The notes: generated from the letters alone by a model not told the origin. Counted from the first letter of the stretch, positions 9,657-19,010 are shown. The stretch: 64,000 nucleotides of DNA from Saccharopolyspora flava (GCF_900116135.1 NZ_FOZX01000008.1:1-64000); one strand, 5' to 3'. Made by a program: numbers and translations.

Positions 9657-12641
9657 GTGCTGGTGGTGCACGCGTTGTGCGACGCCCGGGGCCGGGTGCT
9701 GGTGTGGGCCGAGGACTCCGGGCTGCCCGCGCGCGTGCCGGGGCGGGCGCCCGCGGGCGTGCTGCCGCACCCGTTCGCCGCGTCGGGAGAGGCGCTGCGG
9801 GAGGCCGTGCCCGTTGACGGTGCGGTCGACGACGTCGCGCTGGCGCTGCCCTCCTTCGCCTCCGCGCCGGTCGGCTCCCCGGAGCTGGTGCGCGACCCGC
9901 TGACCGCCGGGGCCGCGCCGCGCGGCAAGCTGCGGTTGCGGCGCTGGACGGTGCCCGCGCTGGTGATCCGGCCCGCCGACCTCCCCGACCTCCTGGCCGC
10001 CGACCTGCCCGAATGCCGCTTCGGGTCGGACGCCCGGTTCCTGGCCCAGCTCGCCGACCTCGCCGCCTCGCTGGTCACCGACGGCCGCGTCCTGCCGTCG
10101 CTGCTCTTCGAGGACGACCGGCCCACCGCGCGCTGGACACCCGCGCTGTCCGGCTCGGACTCCGCCCGCTTCGTCGCCCTGCGCGACGCCATGCCGCACG
10201 CCCTGCGCGCGGCCGCCGCCGACGACCCGCCCGAGGACGTCCTGCGCACGGCGTTCAACGCGCTCGTCGACGACCTCGCCCGCAACAGGCTCACCCACGA
10301 GCTCGCCCCGGCCGGCGACGCCACCGCCGCCTGGCTCAACGCCCTGACCGGCGAGCCGCACTTCGACGGCGACCGCGGCCAGCTCCGCTCGCTCGCCCGG
10401 CAGCTGGAGACCTGGCACACCGGCGTTCCCGGGCAGAGCCCGCTGCGCACCTGCTTCCGGCTGCACGCGCCCGAGGACGACGACCCGGACTGGATCGTGG
10501 AGTTCCTGCTGCAGTCCGTCGACGACCCGGGCGTGCTGGTCTCCGCGCAGGACGTGTGGGCCGACAACACCCGGGTGCTGAACCGCTGGGTGGATCAACC
10601 GCAGGAGCTGCTGCTCGCCGAGCTCGGCCGGGCGAGCCGGATCTGCCCGGAGCTCGACGCGGCGCTGCGCACCTCGCACCCGAGCGAGCTGGTGCTCGAC
10701 ACCGAGGGCGCCTACGAGTTCCTCAACCGCGCCGCCCACCTCGACCAGGCCGGGTTCGCGGTCCTGCTGCCGTCCTGGTGGGGTCGCAGCCAGCGGGAAC
10801 TGGGGCTCAAGCTCAACGCCACCAGCACCGGGACGGCAGGTGCTGTCACCAAGGAATCCGGCATCGACCGCAACGCGCTGATCGACTACCGGTGGGAACT
10901 GGCGCTGGGCAACGAGACCCTGTCGAAGGAGGAGCTCGCCGAGCTGGCGGCCGCGAAGGTCCCGCTGGTGCGGATGCGCGGCCGCTGGGTGCAGGTCGAC
11001 CGCAAGCGGCTCGCGGCGGGCCTGGCGATGCTGGAGCAGGACGCGACCGGCCGGATGACCGCCCTGGACCTGATCAAGCAGGCCGGCGGCGAGGGCGAGG
11101 AGCAGCCGCTGCCGGTGGTGGAGGTCAACGCCACCGGCTGGCTCGGCGACCTGCTGTCCGGCCAGGCCGATCAGCACCTCGAACCCGTCGACCCGCCCGC
11201 CGGTTTCGGCGCGACGCTGCGGCCCTACCAGCGGCGCGGGCTGGCGTGGCTGACGTTCCTGAGCCGCCTGGGCCTGGGCGGATGCCTCGCCGACGACATG
11301 GGTCTGGGCAAGACCGTGCAGCTGCTCGCGCTGGAGGCGCTCACCCGAGCCGAGGAACCGCGGCCGCCGACGCTGCTGGTGTGCCCGATGTCGGTGGTCG
11401 GCAACTGGCAGCGGGAGGCCGAGCGCTTCGCCCCGGGACTGCGGGTGCACGTCCACCACGGCGGCGGGCGGCTCAGCGGCGACGACCTGCGCGACGAGGT
11501 GGAGCGCTACGACCTGGTGATCACCACCTACCCGCTGGCCGCGCGCGATTCCGAGGCGCTGCGCGAGATCCGCTGGGAGCGCGTGGTCCTCGACGAGGCG
11601 CAGAACATCAAGAACAGCAATTCCCGCCAGGCCAAGGCCGTTCGCGGCCTGTCGGCGCGGCAGCGGCTCGCGCTGACCGGCACCCCGGTGGAGAACCGGC
11701 TGGCCGAGCTGTGGTCCGTCATGGACTTCGCGAATCCGGGAATCCTGGGTTCTCTCAGCACTTTTCGCGCGCGCTACGCGGTTCCGGTGGAGCGCGACGG
11801 CGACACCGACGCGGCGGCGCGGCTGCGCCGGGTCACCGGCCCGTTCGTGCTGCGGCGGGTCAAGACCGACCCGTCGGTCATCTCGGACCTGCCCGACAAG
11901 TTCGAGATGAAGCAGCTGTGCAACCTCACCACCGAGCAGGCCACGCTGTACCAGGCGGTGGTGGACGACATGCTGGCGCGCATCGCCGACAGCGAGGGCA
12001 TGGAGCGCCGCGGCCTGGTGCTGGCGACGATGTCCAAGCTCAAGCAGGTCTGCAACCACCCCGCCCAGCTGCTCGGCGACGGTTCGGCGCTGGCCGGGCG
12101 CTCCGGCAAGCTCGCGCGGCTGGAGGAGCTGCTGGACTCGGTGCTGGCCGAGGGCGACAAGGCGCTGGTGTTCACCCAGTTCGCCGAGTTCGGCGGGCAT
12201 CTGGTGCCGCACCTGTCGGCGCGCTTCGACACCGAGGTGCCGTTCCTGCACGGCGGGACGTCGAAGAAGGAGCGCGACGCGATGGTGCGGCGCTTCCAGG
12301 ACCCCGACGGGCCGCGGATCTTCCTGCTCTCGCTCAAGGCCGGCGGCACCGGGCTGACGCTGACCGCCGCCAACCACGTCATCCACCTCGACCGCTGGTG
12401 GAACCCGGCGGTGGAGGACCAGGCCACCGACCGGGCGTTCCGCATCGGCCAGCGCCGGGACGTGCAGGTCCGCAAGCTGACCTGCATCGGGACCCTGGAG
12501 GAGAAGATCGACCGGATGATCGAGGACAAGAAGGCGCTCGCGCAGCTGGTGGTCGGCAGCGGCGAGAACTGGCTGACCGAGCTGTCCACCCAGCAGCTGC
12601 GCGAGCTGGTCACCCTCGACGCGGAGGCGATCGGTGCCTGA
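9657..12641 (+). CDS. SNF2/SWI2-family helicase-like ATPase
   Basis: A 994-aa protein of the bacterial HepA/HelZ-type SNF2 family, an ATP-driven DNA or nucleoprotein remodeller. Residues 1-500 form the family's N-terminal associated region. The motor core follows: motif I DDMGLGKTVQLL (~545), motif II DEAQNIKN (~645), the LTGTPVENRL segment, and in the second RecA fold LKAGGTGLTLTAANHVI and ATDRAFRIGQRRDVQV (~920). The GTG start follows a purine-rich GTGGGGG. It overlaps the next gene, a SWIM-domain protein, by 8 bp. That pairing is conserved in actinobacteria and suggests that the two act together. Confidence 0.92.
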   Translation: MLVVHALCDARGRVLVWAEDSGLPARVPGRAPAGVLPHPFAASGEALREAVPVDGAVDDVALALPSFASAPVGSPELVRDPLTAGAAPRGKLRLRRWTVPALVIRPADLPDLLAADLPECRFGSDARFLAQLADLAASLVTDGRVLPSLLFEDDRPTARWTPALSGSDSARFVALRDAMPHALRAAAADDPPEDVLRTAFNALVDDLARNRLTHELAPAGDATAAWLNALTGEPHFDGDRGQLRSLARQLETWHTGVPGQSPLRTCFRLHAPEDDDPDWIVEFLLQSVDDPGVLVSAQDVWADNTRVLNRWVDQPQELLLAELGRASRICPELDAALRTSHPSELVLDTEGAYEFLNRAAHLDQAGFAVLLPSWWGRSQRELGLKLNATSTGTAGAVTKESGIDRNALIDYRWELALGNETLSKEELAELAAAKVPLVRMRGRWVQVDRKRLAAGLAMLEQDATGRMTALDLIKQAGGEGEEQPLPVVEVNATGWLGDLLSGQADQHLEPVDPPAGFGATLRPYQRRGLAWLTFLSRLGLGGCLADDMGLGKTVQLLALEALTRAEEPRPPTLLVCPMSVVGNWQREAERFAPGLRVHVHHGGGRLSGDDLRDEVERYDLVITTYPLAARDSEALREIRWERVVLDEAQNIKNSNSRQAKAVRGLSARQRLALTGTPVENRLAELWSVMDFANPGILGSLSTFRARYAVPVERDGDTDAAARLRRVTGPFVLRRVKTDPSVISDLPDKFEMKQLCNLTTEQATLYQAVVDDMLARIADSEGMERRGLVLATMSKLKQVCNHPAQLLGDGSALAGRSGKLARLEELLDSVLAEGDKALVFTQFAEFGGHLVPHLSARFDTEVPFLHGGTSKKERDAMVRRFQDPDGPRIFLLSLKAGGTGLTLTAANHVIHLDRWWNPAVEDQATDRAFRIGQRRDVQVRKLTCIGTLEEKIDRMIEDKKALAQLVVGSGENWLTELSTQQLRELVTLDAEAIGA

Positions 12642-13443
12642 GCAGTGGAAGTTCGACCACCGCGGCCCGATCCGGGTCGAGGGCGGCATCAAGGCGCGCA
12701 GCAAGCGCGGGTCGATCGCCCAGACCTGGTGGTCGCAGCGGTTCATCGAGGTGCTCGAGTCGTTCGGCATGGGCGGCCGGTTGCAGCGCGGCAAGAAGTA
12801 CGCGCGCTCCGGGCAGGTGCTGAACCTGACGCTGTCGACCAGCGTCGTGGTCGGGCTGGTGCAGGGCTCGCGCCCCGAGCCGTACCGGGCGCGGATCGGG
12901 GTGAAGGCGTTCAGCCCCCAGCAGTGGGCGCACATCGAGCGGGAGCTGGCGGGGCAAGCGCTGTACGCGGCGAAGCTGCTGGCCGGGGAGATGCCCACCG
13001 ACCTGGAGGGGGTGTTCGCCGAGCTCGGGCTGGAGCTGTTCCCGTCGACGATGCGCGAGCTGACGATGGACTGCTCGTGCCCGGACTGGGAGATCCCCTG
13101 CAAGCACCTGGCCGCCACCTGCTACCTGCTGGCCGAGTCGTTCGACGAGGACCCGTTCCAGATCCTGGCGTGGCGCGGCCGCAGCCGCGAGGAGCTGCTG
13201 GACCGGTTGCGGACGCTGCGCGGCACCCAGCAGGTCGTCGCCGAGGAGACCTCCGCCGAGGCGCCGCTGTCGGAGCACCTGCACGACTTCTGGACCAGCC
13301 CCTCCCCCGCCCGCACCCCGGAGGTCCCGGCGCCGGGCACCCCGGTGATCGACGAGCTGGAACCGCTGCCGGTGACCGTGGACGGCACCCCGGTCACCGA
13401 CCTGCTGCGTCCCGCCTACCGGGCCTTCCGCGGCGGTGAGTGA
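12634..13443 (+). CDS. SWIM zinc-finger protein
   Basis: A 269-aa protein with a SWIM zinc-binding motif (CSC-x6-CKH in TMDCSCPDWEIPCKHLAAT, ~residues 147-165). The N-terminus (IKARSKRGSIAQTWWSQRFIEVLE) is typical of partners of SNF2 helicases. The C-terminal ~80 residues are proline-rich and probably disordered. The start codon lies inside the helicase gene, so translation is coupled. SWIM domains bind DNA or protein; here the protein is probably an accessory subunit of the helicase. The precise process is unknown. Confidence 0.88.
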   Translation: MPEQWKFDHRGPIRVEGGIKARSKRGSIAQTWWSQRFIEVLESFGMGGRLQRGKKYARSGQVLNLTLSTSVVVGLVQGSRPEPYRARIGVKAFSPQQWAHIERELAGQALYAAKLLAGEMPTDLEGVFAELGLELFPSTMRELTMDCSCPDWEIPCKHLAATCYLLAESFDEDPFQILAWRGRSREELLDRLRTLRGTQQVVAEETSAEAPLSEHLHDFWTSPSPARTPEVPAPGTPVIDELEPLPVTVDGTPVTDLLRPAYRAFRGGE

Positions 13444-13539
13444 CATCGAGCGAGGTCGCGCCGTTCGTTCCATCACCGATGCTGGCTTTCCGGCTCACGA
13501 CGGGATATGTCTTGTCCTGCACGGAGATCGGGAGGGCAC

Positions 13540-14328
13540 ATGCGCTGGGTGAAGTGGGGCGTCGGGTTGATGATCGCGGCGGTGACCGCGGGGTGCGCGA
13601 CTCCCCCGCCCGCGCCGCAGCCCACCCCGGACCGGCTGCAAGACGTGGTCCGGCGCGGCGAGCTGCGGGTGTGCAGCACCGGCGACTACCGGCCCTTCAC
13701 CTACCGCGACGAGCACGGCGCGTGGAGCGGCATCGACATCGACGTCGCCCACGACATGGCCGCGAAGCTCGGCGTGCGCGCCACGATCGTGCCCACCAGC
13801 TGGAAGAAGCTGATGGACGACTTCCCCGCGCGCTGCGACATCGCCGTCGGCGGGGTGTCGGTGACCCTGGAGCGGGCGCAGAAGGCGTTCTTCAGCTCGA
13901 CGTTCGGGGTCGACGGCAAGACGCCGATCACCCGCTGCGAGAACGTCGCCCGGTTCCAGACGCTGGACCAGATCGACCAGCCGGGCGTGCGCGCGGTGGT
14001 CAACCCGGGCGGGACGAACGAGAAGTTCGCCGAGCAGAACCTGAAGAAGGCCACGATCGTCGAGCACCCGGACAACAACACGATCTTCCAGCAGATCATC
14101 GACGGCCGCGCGGACCTGATGATGACCGACTCCTCGGAGACCCGCTGGCAGGCCAAGCAGCACCCGGAGCTGTGCTCGGTGCACCCGGACCAGCCGTTCA
14201 CCTTCGCCGAGAAGGCCTACATGCTGCCCAAGGACGACGTGGCGTTCCAGCAGTGGGTGAACCACTACCTCGACATCGCCCGGCACGACGGCACCTACCA
14301 GCGGTTCGCGCAGCCCTGGCTCGGCTGA
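13540..14328 (+). CDS. PheC-like (cyclohexadienyl dehydratase family) solute-binding-fold lipoprotein
   Basis: A 262-aa exported lipoprotein: signal MRWVKWGVGLMIAAVTAGC with lipidated Cys ~19, then a type II periplasmic-binding (SBP_bac_3) fold. The stretch DGKTPITRCENVARFQTL, DQPGVRAVVNPGGTNEKF, HPDNNTIFQQIIDGRADL and FAEKAYMLPKDD closely resembles Pseudomonas PheC, which dehydrates arogenate or prephenate. Plain amino-acid binding proteins lack this pattern. No ABC permease or ATPase gene adjoins it, supporting an enzyme over a transporter subunit. The ATG at 13540 is preceded by GGGAGGG. Activity on prephenate outside the membrane is inference. Confidence 0.8.
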   Translation: MRWVKWGVGLMIAAVTAGCATPPPAPQPTPDRLQDVVRRGELRVCSTGDYRPFTYRDEHGAWSGIDIDVAHDMAAKLGVRATIVPTSWKKLMDDFPARCDIAVGGVSVTLERAQKAFFSSTFGVDGKTPITRCENVARFQTLDQIDQPGVRAVVNPGGTNEKFAEQNLKKATIVEHPDNNTIFQQIIDGRADLMMTDSSETRWQAKQHPELCSVHPDQPFTFAEKAYMLPKDDVAFQQWVNHYLDIARHDGTYQRFAQPWLG

Positions 14329-14460
14329 GCCCGGCACGTGGGGCTGTGATGTGAGTCCGGGTTCGTCGCCACGCCGGGCCCGTCGTGCGACGCTGGAATC
14401 GCAACCATCCGCAACTACCCGGGGACCCGCACGGGCCTCGAGGGAACAGGACGGTCAACG

Positions 14461-15315
14461 ATGACTGCTGCCCAGGACCAGGGCGAGACCGCGGCCCCCT
14501 ACGGATCGGGGCCGACCCGTCGCAAGGTGCGCATCCACCACCTCCAGCAGCTCAAGGAGCGCGGCGAGCCGTGGCCGATGCTCACCTCGTACGACATGTA
14601 CAGCGCCCGCATCTTCGACCAGGCCGGCATCCCGGTCCTGCTGGTCGGCGACTCGGCGGCCAACAACGTCTACGGCTACGACACCTCGCTGCCGGTATCC
14701 GTGGACGAGATGCTGGTGCTGACCCGCGCGGTGACGCGCTCGGTGGAGCACGCGCTGGTGGTCGCCGACCTGCCGTTCGGCTCCTACCAGGCGTCGCCGC
14801 AGCAGGCGGTGGAGACCGCGACGCGGTTCATGAAGGAGGGCCGCGCGCACGCGGTGAAGCTGGAGGGCGGGCGCCGCTTCGCCCCGCAGATCGAAGCGCT
14901 GACCGCCTCGGGCATCCCGGTGATGGCGCACATCGGCTTCACCCCGCAGCACGAGCACGGCCTCGGCGGCTACCGGGTGCAGGCCCGCGGTGACCAGGCC
15001 GATCAGCTCCTCGACGACGCCCTGGCCGTGCAGGAGGCCGGCGCGTTCGCGGTGGTGCTGGAGATGGTCACCGCCGAGGCGGCCAAGCGCGTCACCCACG
15101 AGCTGCGCATCCCCACCGTCGGCATCGGCGCGGGCCCGGACACCGACGCGCAGGTGCTGGTGTGGACCGACATGGCCGGGATGAACACCGGCCGGACCGC
15201 GCGCTTCGTCAAGCAGTACGCCGAGCTCGGCAAGATCCTCGGCGGCGCGGCCGAGCAGTTCGCCGCGGAGGTCCAGGGCCGCACCTTCCCCGGCCCGGAG
15301 CACTCCTTCCACTGA
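14461..15315 (+). CDS. panB: 3-methyl-2-oxobutanoate hydroxymethyltransferase
   Basis: A 284-aa ketopantoate hydroxymethyltransferase, the first committed step of pantothenate (coenzyme A) synthesis, using methylene-tetrahydrofolate. The PanB hallmarks are [37 protein letters not shown] with the metal-binding Asp, [18 protein letters not shown] and [10 protein letters not shown]. The ATG follows GAGGGAACAGG. A strong terminator lies 12 bp after the stop, so this is a single-gene unit or the end of one. In M. tuberculosis panB is also close to glnA2. Confidence 0.96.
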   Translation: MTAAQDQGETAAPYGSGPTRRKVRIHHLQQLKERGEPWPMLTSYDMYSARIFDQAGIPVLLVGDSAANNVYGYDTSLPVSVDEMLVLTRAVTRSVEHALVVADLPFGSYQASPQQAVETATRFMKEGRAHAVKLEGGRRFAPQIEALTASGIPVMAHIGFTPQHEHGLGGYRVQARGDQADQLLDDALAVQEAGAFAVVLEMVTAEAAKRVTHELRIPTVGIGAGPDTDAQVLVWTDMAGMNTGRTARFVKQYAELGKILGGAAEQFAAEVQGRTFPGPEHSFH

Positions 15316-15326
15316 TCACCGACCGA

Positions 15327-15359
15327 GAAGCCGGGACGTGCCTCGCGCGTCCCGGCTTC
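15327..15359. terminator. bidirectional terminator between panB and the DUF4326 gene
   Basis: A perfect 12-bp stem (GAAGCCGGGACG at 15327-15338, CGTCCCGGCTTC at 15348-15359) with a 9-nt loop. It lies between two convergent genes, 12 bp from each stop codon. Confidence 0.85.
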
Positions 15360-15371
15360 GTCGTGCCCGCG

Positions 15372-15758
15372 TCAGTGGGCGCGGGCGGCGAGGACGTCGG
15401 CGTGGCAGGGCTTCGGGGCGCACCAGCAGCCCAGGGCCCGGCCCGCGAGCTCACCTTCGCGGAGGCGTCCCACCAGGTCGGGCTGGTCGTCGAGCCACTG
15501 CTCGTAGTGGCGGACCATCGCCTCCCGGTCGGTCTTGGCCTCGGAGACGAACGGGCTGGCGAAGTCCGACTGCGGCCAGCCGTGCCTGGGTCCCGAATGG
15601 CCGACGTAGGTCAGCAGGTCCTGGTCGACCAGCCACGGGACCAGGTGCTTGTGCGGTCCGTCCTTGCGGACGTTGACCACCACGGCGTGCCCGTCGAGCA
15701 GCGCGTCCGCCTGCTCCCGCTCGTCATCGCTCCAACAGCTGGCTTCCTCCGGCAGCAC
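15372..15758 (-). CDS. DUF4326 domain protein
   Basis: A 128-aa protein with the DUF4326 pattern: VVVNVRKDG near the N-terminus, YVGHSGPRHGWPQSDFASPF, a charged Y-x2-WL helix, and the terminal ALGCWCAPKPCHADVLA. The cysteine/histidine cluster at the end (CWC-x4-CH) suggests metal binding, but no biochemical function is known to me. The start is GTG at 15758, because GGAGG precedes it by nine nt. A GTG ten codons upstream is possible but has no such site. Confidence 0.8.
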   Translation of the reverse strand: MLPEEASCWSDDEREQADALLDGHAVVVNVRKDGPHKHLVPWLVDQDLLTYVGHSGPRHGWPQSDFASPFVSEAKTDREAMVRHYEQWLDDQPDLVGRLREGELAGRALGCWCAPKPCHADVLAARAH

Positions 15759-15870
15759 CCCGCACCACCTCCGACCCCACCGTCCCACGCCGAGACCGGA
15801 CTTTCAGGCGTGGAACCCGACGCACGACCACACCTCCTCCACCACCCGACCCGGAACACCGCCGCACTCA

Positions 15871-16006
15871 GGTGACGGAATACCGGAGTATTCGGGTGAC
15901 GGAATACCGCCGTAATCGGGTACCGGAATACCGGAGTAATCCGTCCACCACGCGGTCACCGGACGGATTACTCCGGTAATCGGGTGACGGATTACGGCGG
16001 TAATCC
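15871..16006. repeat. 24-bp-period hairpin repeat array
   Basis: Three head-to-tail 24-bp units (15871-15894, 15895-15918, 15919-15942), an 18-bp break, then a 22-bp unit (15961-15982) and a 24-bp unit (15983-16006). Most units begin GGT(G/A)(A/C)CGG. Most contain a short palindrome, such as GAATAC-CGGA-GTATTC, GATTAC-TCCG-GTAATC or GGATTAC-GGCG-GTAATCC. The array lies upstream of the DUF4326 gene and just past the stop of npdG. It has no coding potential that I trust. Confidence 0.8.
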
Positions 16007-16032
16007 GTTATCGGCGTGGTCGGGGGTCGGGA

Positions 16033-16698
16033 TCAGACGTCGGTGATGCGGAGGCCTGCGTGGGCCTTGTAGCGGCGGTTGATGGCGATGAGGTTGGCGG
16101 TGAAGGCCTCGACCTGGTGGGCGTTGCGGAGGCGTCCGCCGTAGATGCCGCGGACGCCGGGGATGACGTCGGCGAGCTCGCGGACCACGTCGGTGGCCTC
16201 GCGGTCGTCGCCGAGGACCAGGACGTCGAGGTCGACGTGACCGACGCCGAGGTCGGCGAGGGTGACGGCGGAGACGTGGTGGAAGGCGGCGGTCACCCGA
16301 GAGTCCGGCAGGATCTGCTCGGCCTGCTGCGCGGCGCTGCCCTCCTCGACCGGGAGCGCGTAGGGGCCCTTCTTGTCGAAGCCGAGCGGGTTCACGCAGT
16401 CGATGACGATCTTGCCCGCGAGCTCGGTCTGCAGCGACTTCAGCGTCTCAGCGTGCCCCTCCCACGGCAGGGCGGCCAGCACCAGGTCCGAGGCCGACGC
16501 GCAGCCCGCGTTGTCGGCGCCGGTGACGTCGCCGCCCGCGATCTCCTTGATCTCGTCGGCCGCCTGCTGCGCGCGCTCAGCGTTGCGGGACCCGATCACG
16601 ACCTTCAGCCCGGCCTTGGCCCAGCGGATCGCCAGCCCCCGGCCCTGAGCTCCGGTGCCGCCCAGCACCCCGACGGTCATCTCGCGCACGCTCGTCAC
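16033..16698 (-). CDS. npdG: F420:NADP+ oxidoreductase (NpdG-type)
   Basis: A ~221-aa Rossmann-fold protein that moves hydride between coenzyme F420 and NADP(H). Dinucleotide-binding motif MTVGVLGGTGAQGRGLAIRW is followed by the NADP-selective VIGSRNAERA. DLVLAALPWEGH, IVIDCVNPLGFD and the C-terminal GRLRNAHQVEAFTANLIAIN are typical of the family. The GTG at 16698 is favoured because AGGGG lies eight nt upstream; ATG at 16680 is the alternative. F420 enzymes are common in actinobacteria. The cofactor partner is inferred from family, as some relatives use only NADPH. Confidence 0.82.
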   Translation of the reverse strand: MTSVREMTVGVLGGTGAQGRGLAIRWAKAGLKVVIGSRNAERAQQAADEIKEIAGGDVTGADNAGCASASDLVLAALPWEGHAETLKSLQTELAGKIVIDCVNPLGFDKKGPYALPVEEGSAAQQAEQILPDSRVTAAFHHVSAVTLADLGVGHVDLDVLVLGDDREATDVVRELADVIPGVRGIYGGRLRNAHQVEAFTANLIAINRRYKAHAGLRITDV

Positions 16699-16777
16699 CT
16701 TCACGGCCCCTTTCGTCGCCATCGACTTCCACGATCCACAATCGACCCGTGGCCCCGAGAATGCCACGAGGTGTGCG

Positions 16778-18229
16778 TCAAGCCACTTCGAAGCCGACGT
16801 CGCGGCGATGCGGGTCCGCGGTCACCAGCCGCACCGTGACCTGCTGGCCCTCGGCCAGGCCGCTGCCGGCGCAGCGGGCGATGATCGGCGGGTCGGCGAC
16901 GAAGACCTCACCGGCGACCCCGTTGGGCACGCGCAGCACCGTCGCCGGGAACTCCTCGCCCACCCGCGATTCCAGCGACCACGCCTGGGCCTGGGCGATG
17001 CAGGTCCGCTCGACCTGCGCGGCGGTCCGGTCCGACCCGCCCATCGCCGACGGCAGCTCGCCCAGCGCCTCCAGCACCCACTCGGGGATCTCGCGGCCCG
17101 CCGTCACCGCCAGGCACACCTCGGCGCTGTAGCGGTCGACCAGGCGCCGGATCGGGGCGGTGACGTGCGCGTAGGACGCGCCGATGCCGGCGTGCCCGGA
17201 CCTGGCGGGCGCTCCGGTGCCGAACGCCGTGTACCCGGCACCGCGCAGCAGCCGGGTCGCCGCGACGTGCACCGCCAGCGCCTCCGGGCGGGCCGGGTCG
17301 AGCTCGGCGAGCGCCTCCGCCGGCGAGAGATCCCCCGGCCAGTGCACTCCCAGCTGGTTCGCCGAGCGGCGCAGCAGGTCGACGGTCTCGGCGTCCGGGT
17401 CGGGCACCGTGCGCAGGATGCCCACGCCCGCCTCCAGCATGATCTCGGCCGCGCACATGCCGGTGAGCAGCGAGATCTCGGCGTTCCACTCCTCCACGAC
17501 CAGCCGGGGCCGCAGCGCCAGCCGCCAGCCGCCGTTGCCGTCGGACTCCACCTGCTGCTCGGGCAGGCCCAGCTCGATCGCGCCGCGCCGCAACGCCTGC
17601 TCGCGGCGCAACCTGCCGATCTCGGGCAGCAGGTCGATCGACGGGTGGGCGCAGCCCTGCACCAGCGAGCGGTGCACGCCCTCGTAGTCGAGCCGCGCCA
17701 CCGAGCGCACCCAGGCCCGGCGCAGGTCCACGCGCTGCGGTGATCCGTCGGAGTCCAGGTCGATGGTCCACAGCACCGCGGCGCGCACCTGGTCGGGCAG
17801 CAGGCTCGCGGCGTCCTCGGACAGCCGGGTGGGGTGCAGCGGGATCGTGCCGTCCGGCAGGTAGAGCGTCTGGCCGCGGCGCCGGGCCTCCCGGTCCAGC
17901 TCACCGCCGGGCGGGACGAACGCGGCGACGTCGGCGATCGCGTAGTGCACGCGGTAGCCGCTCCCCCGCCGCCGCAGCAGGACGGCCTGGTCGAGGTCCT
18001 TGGCGCCCGGCGGGTCCACGGTGACCAGCGGCAGCTCGACGGCGTCGTGGCGGTCACCGGTGGGCAGCGGCTGGGCGACGGTCTGCTCGACCTCGGCGAG
18101 CGCGCCGGTCGGGTAGTCCCGGGGCAGGTTCAGCTCGCGGCGGACAGCGGCGAAGTCCAGCCCCAGCCGGGGTTCGACAACGGCAGGAACAGCGCGGACG
18201 CCGTCCGGGGACTTCTCCGCCGCCGCCAC
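16778..18229 (-). CDS. RNB-domain 3'-5' ribonuclease
   Basis: A 483-aa RNase II/R-family protein. The catalytic RNB core starts at ~residue 70 with the metal-binding Asp cluster (TVDPPGAKDLDQAVLLRR). It goes on with HYAIADVAAFVPPGG and GQTLYLPDGTIPLHPTRLSED, and later HAGIGASYAHVTAPIRRLVDRY. The N-terminal cold-shock domains of RNase R are missing, as in the short actinobacterial form. The start is GTG at 18229. It is followed closely upstream on the same strand by a conserved 61-aa gene, suggesting co-transcription. Substrate RNA is not known. Confidence 0.9.
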   Translation of the reverse strand: MAAAEKSPDGVRAVPAVVEPRLGLDFAAVRRELNLPRDYPTGALAEVEQTVAQPLPTGDRHDAVELPLVTVDPPGAKDLDQAVLLRRRGSGYRVHYAIADVAAFVPPGGELDREARRRGQTLYLPDGTIPLHPTRLSEDAASLLPDQVRAAVLWTIDLDSDGSPQRVDLRRAWVRSVARLDYEGVHRSLVQGCAHPSIDLLPEIGRLRREQALRRGAIELGLPEQQVESDGNGGWRLALRPRLVVEEWNAEISLLTGMCAAEIMLEAGVGILRTVPDPDAETVDLLRRSANQLGVHWPGDLSPAEALAELDPARPEALAVHVAATRLLRGAGYTAFGTGAPARSGHAGIGASYAHVTAPIRRLVDRYSAEVCLAVTAGREIPEWVLEALGELPSAMGGSDRTAAQVERTCIAQAQAWSLESRVGEEFPATVLRVPNGVAGEVFVADPPIIARCAGSGLAEGQQVTVRLVTADPHRRDVGFEVA

Positions 18230-18235
18230 GAGAAC

Positions 18236-18421
18236 TCAGTCCTCTTCTTTCCAGCGGCGGTCGGCCTCATCGGCCGCCTTGGTGCGCTCCTCGGCTATCT
18301 CCAGCGCGCGAGCGGCGGTCTGCTGGTCCGGGTACGGGCCCAACCGGTCGGCGGCGCGGCAGCCCGACTTGGGCTCCACCTGCCGATGCTTCAAACAGAA
18401 GTACCAACCTCCGCGGGCCAT
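18236..18421 (-). CDS. small conserved actinobacterial protein
   Basis: A 61-aa protein beginning MARGGWYFCLKHRQVEP and continuing GCRAADRLGPYPD, then a charged helix ending in KEED. This small family is widespread in actinobacteria and is often labelled SPOR-domain-like, although the match to a true peptidoglycan-binding SPOR domain is doubtful. The two Cys and the His could bind metal. It ends six bp before the start of the RNB ribonuclease and is probably co-transcribed with it. Function unknown. Confidence 0.75.
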   Translation of the reverse strand: MARGGWYFCLKHRQVEPKSGCRAADRLGPYPDQQTAARALEIAEERTKAADEADRRWKEED

Positions 18422-18520
18422 GCCCCGAGCCTCGCACGCCGACGCCGACCTGTCACGCCTGCGGAGCGGGAACGACCGAGATGTCCGAACGCGGTCACCC
18501 GCCCGTCACCGGGAGTGCGA

Positions 18521-18967
18521 TCACCAGGCGGGCGGCGGGGGCGCGGCCGGCGGCTGGGTGCCGCGCGGCGGGATCGGGTCCAGGCAGGACACCAGCACCT
18601 GGTGCTCCTCCGGGTTCTCGATCCGGCGACCGTCGCGCAGCCGGTACTCCAGCTCGCCGTCGTCGCCGACCTCCACCGTGCAGCCGACCTCGGCCAGCTG
18701 GTCGTCGTCGAGGTTGGCCAGCCGCTCGTAGCGGGACGGCACGACGCGGTAGACGGGCCACTGCACGTGCCCGAAAGCCTGGTGGAACTCGGCGAGCAGG
18801 TTGCGCATCTGCTGCTGCCACGGCAGGGGCATCGCCTCGGCGAGCGATCGCGGTAACACGGCGTAACCCGACGAACTTCCGGGCGGCGACTGGTTCAGGT
18901 AGTCACCGAGCGGCGTGCTCGACGCGGGCGGACCGGTCGGCCGCGGGATCGGGTCCGGCGTGAACAT
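18521..18967 (-). CDS. hypothetical protein downstream of the secretion operon
   Basis: A 148-aa protein with proline-rich ends (DPIPRPTGPP at the start, PPAAPPPPAW at the end). Its middle is predicted to be globular, including MPLPWQQQMRNLLAEFHQAFGHVQWPVYRVVPSRYERL. There is no signal peptide or membrane segment. The ATG at 18967 has an excellent GGAAGGG site. It lies 43 bp after the NlpC/P60 gene on the same strand, so it may be the last member of the type IV secretion-like operon. I do not recognise its family. Confidence 0.7.
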   Translation of the reverse strand: MFTPDPIPRPTGPPASSTPLGDYLNQSPPGSSSGYAVLPRSLAEAMPLPWQQQMRNLLAEFHQAFGHVQWPVYRVVPSRYERLANLDDDQLAEVGCTVEVGDDGELEYRLRDGRRIENPEEHQVLVSCLDPIPPRGTQPPAAPPPPAW

Positions 18968-19010
18968 GTGCAACCCTTCCGGAGTTTCAGCAGGCCGACG
19001 CCATTGTGAC

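Noticed and set aside
15871..16006. CRISPR array
   Set aside because: Units are contiguous with no unique spacers, and no cas genes are near.
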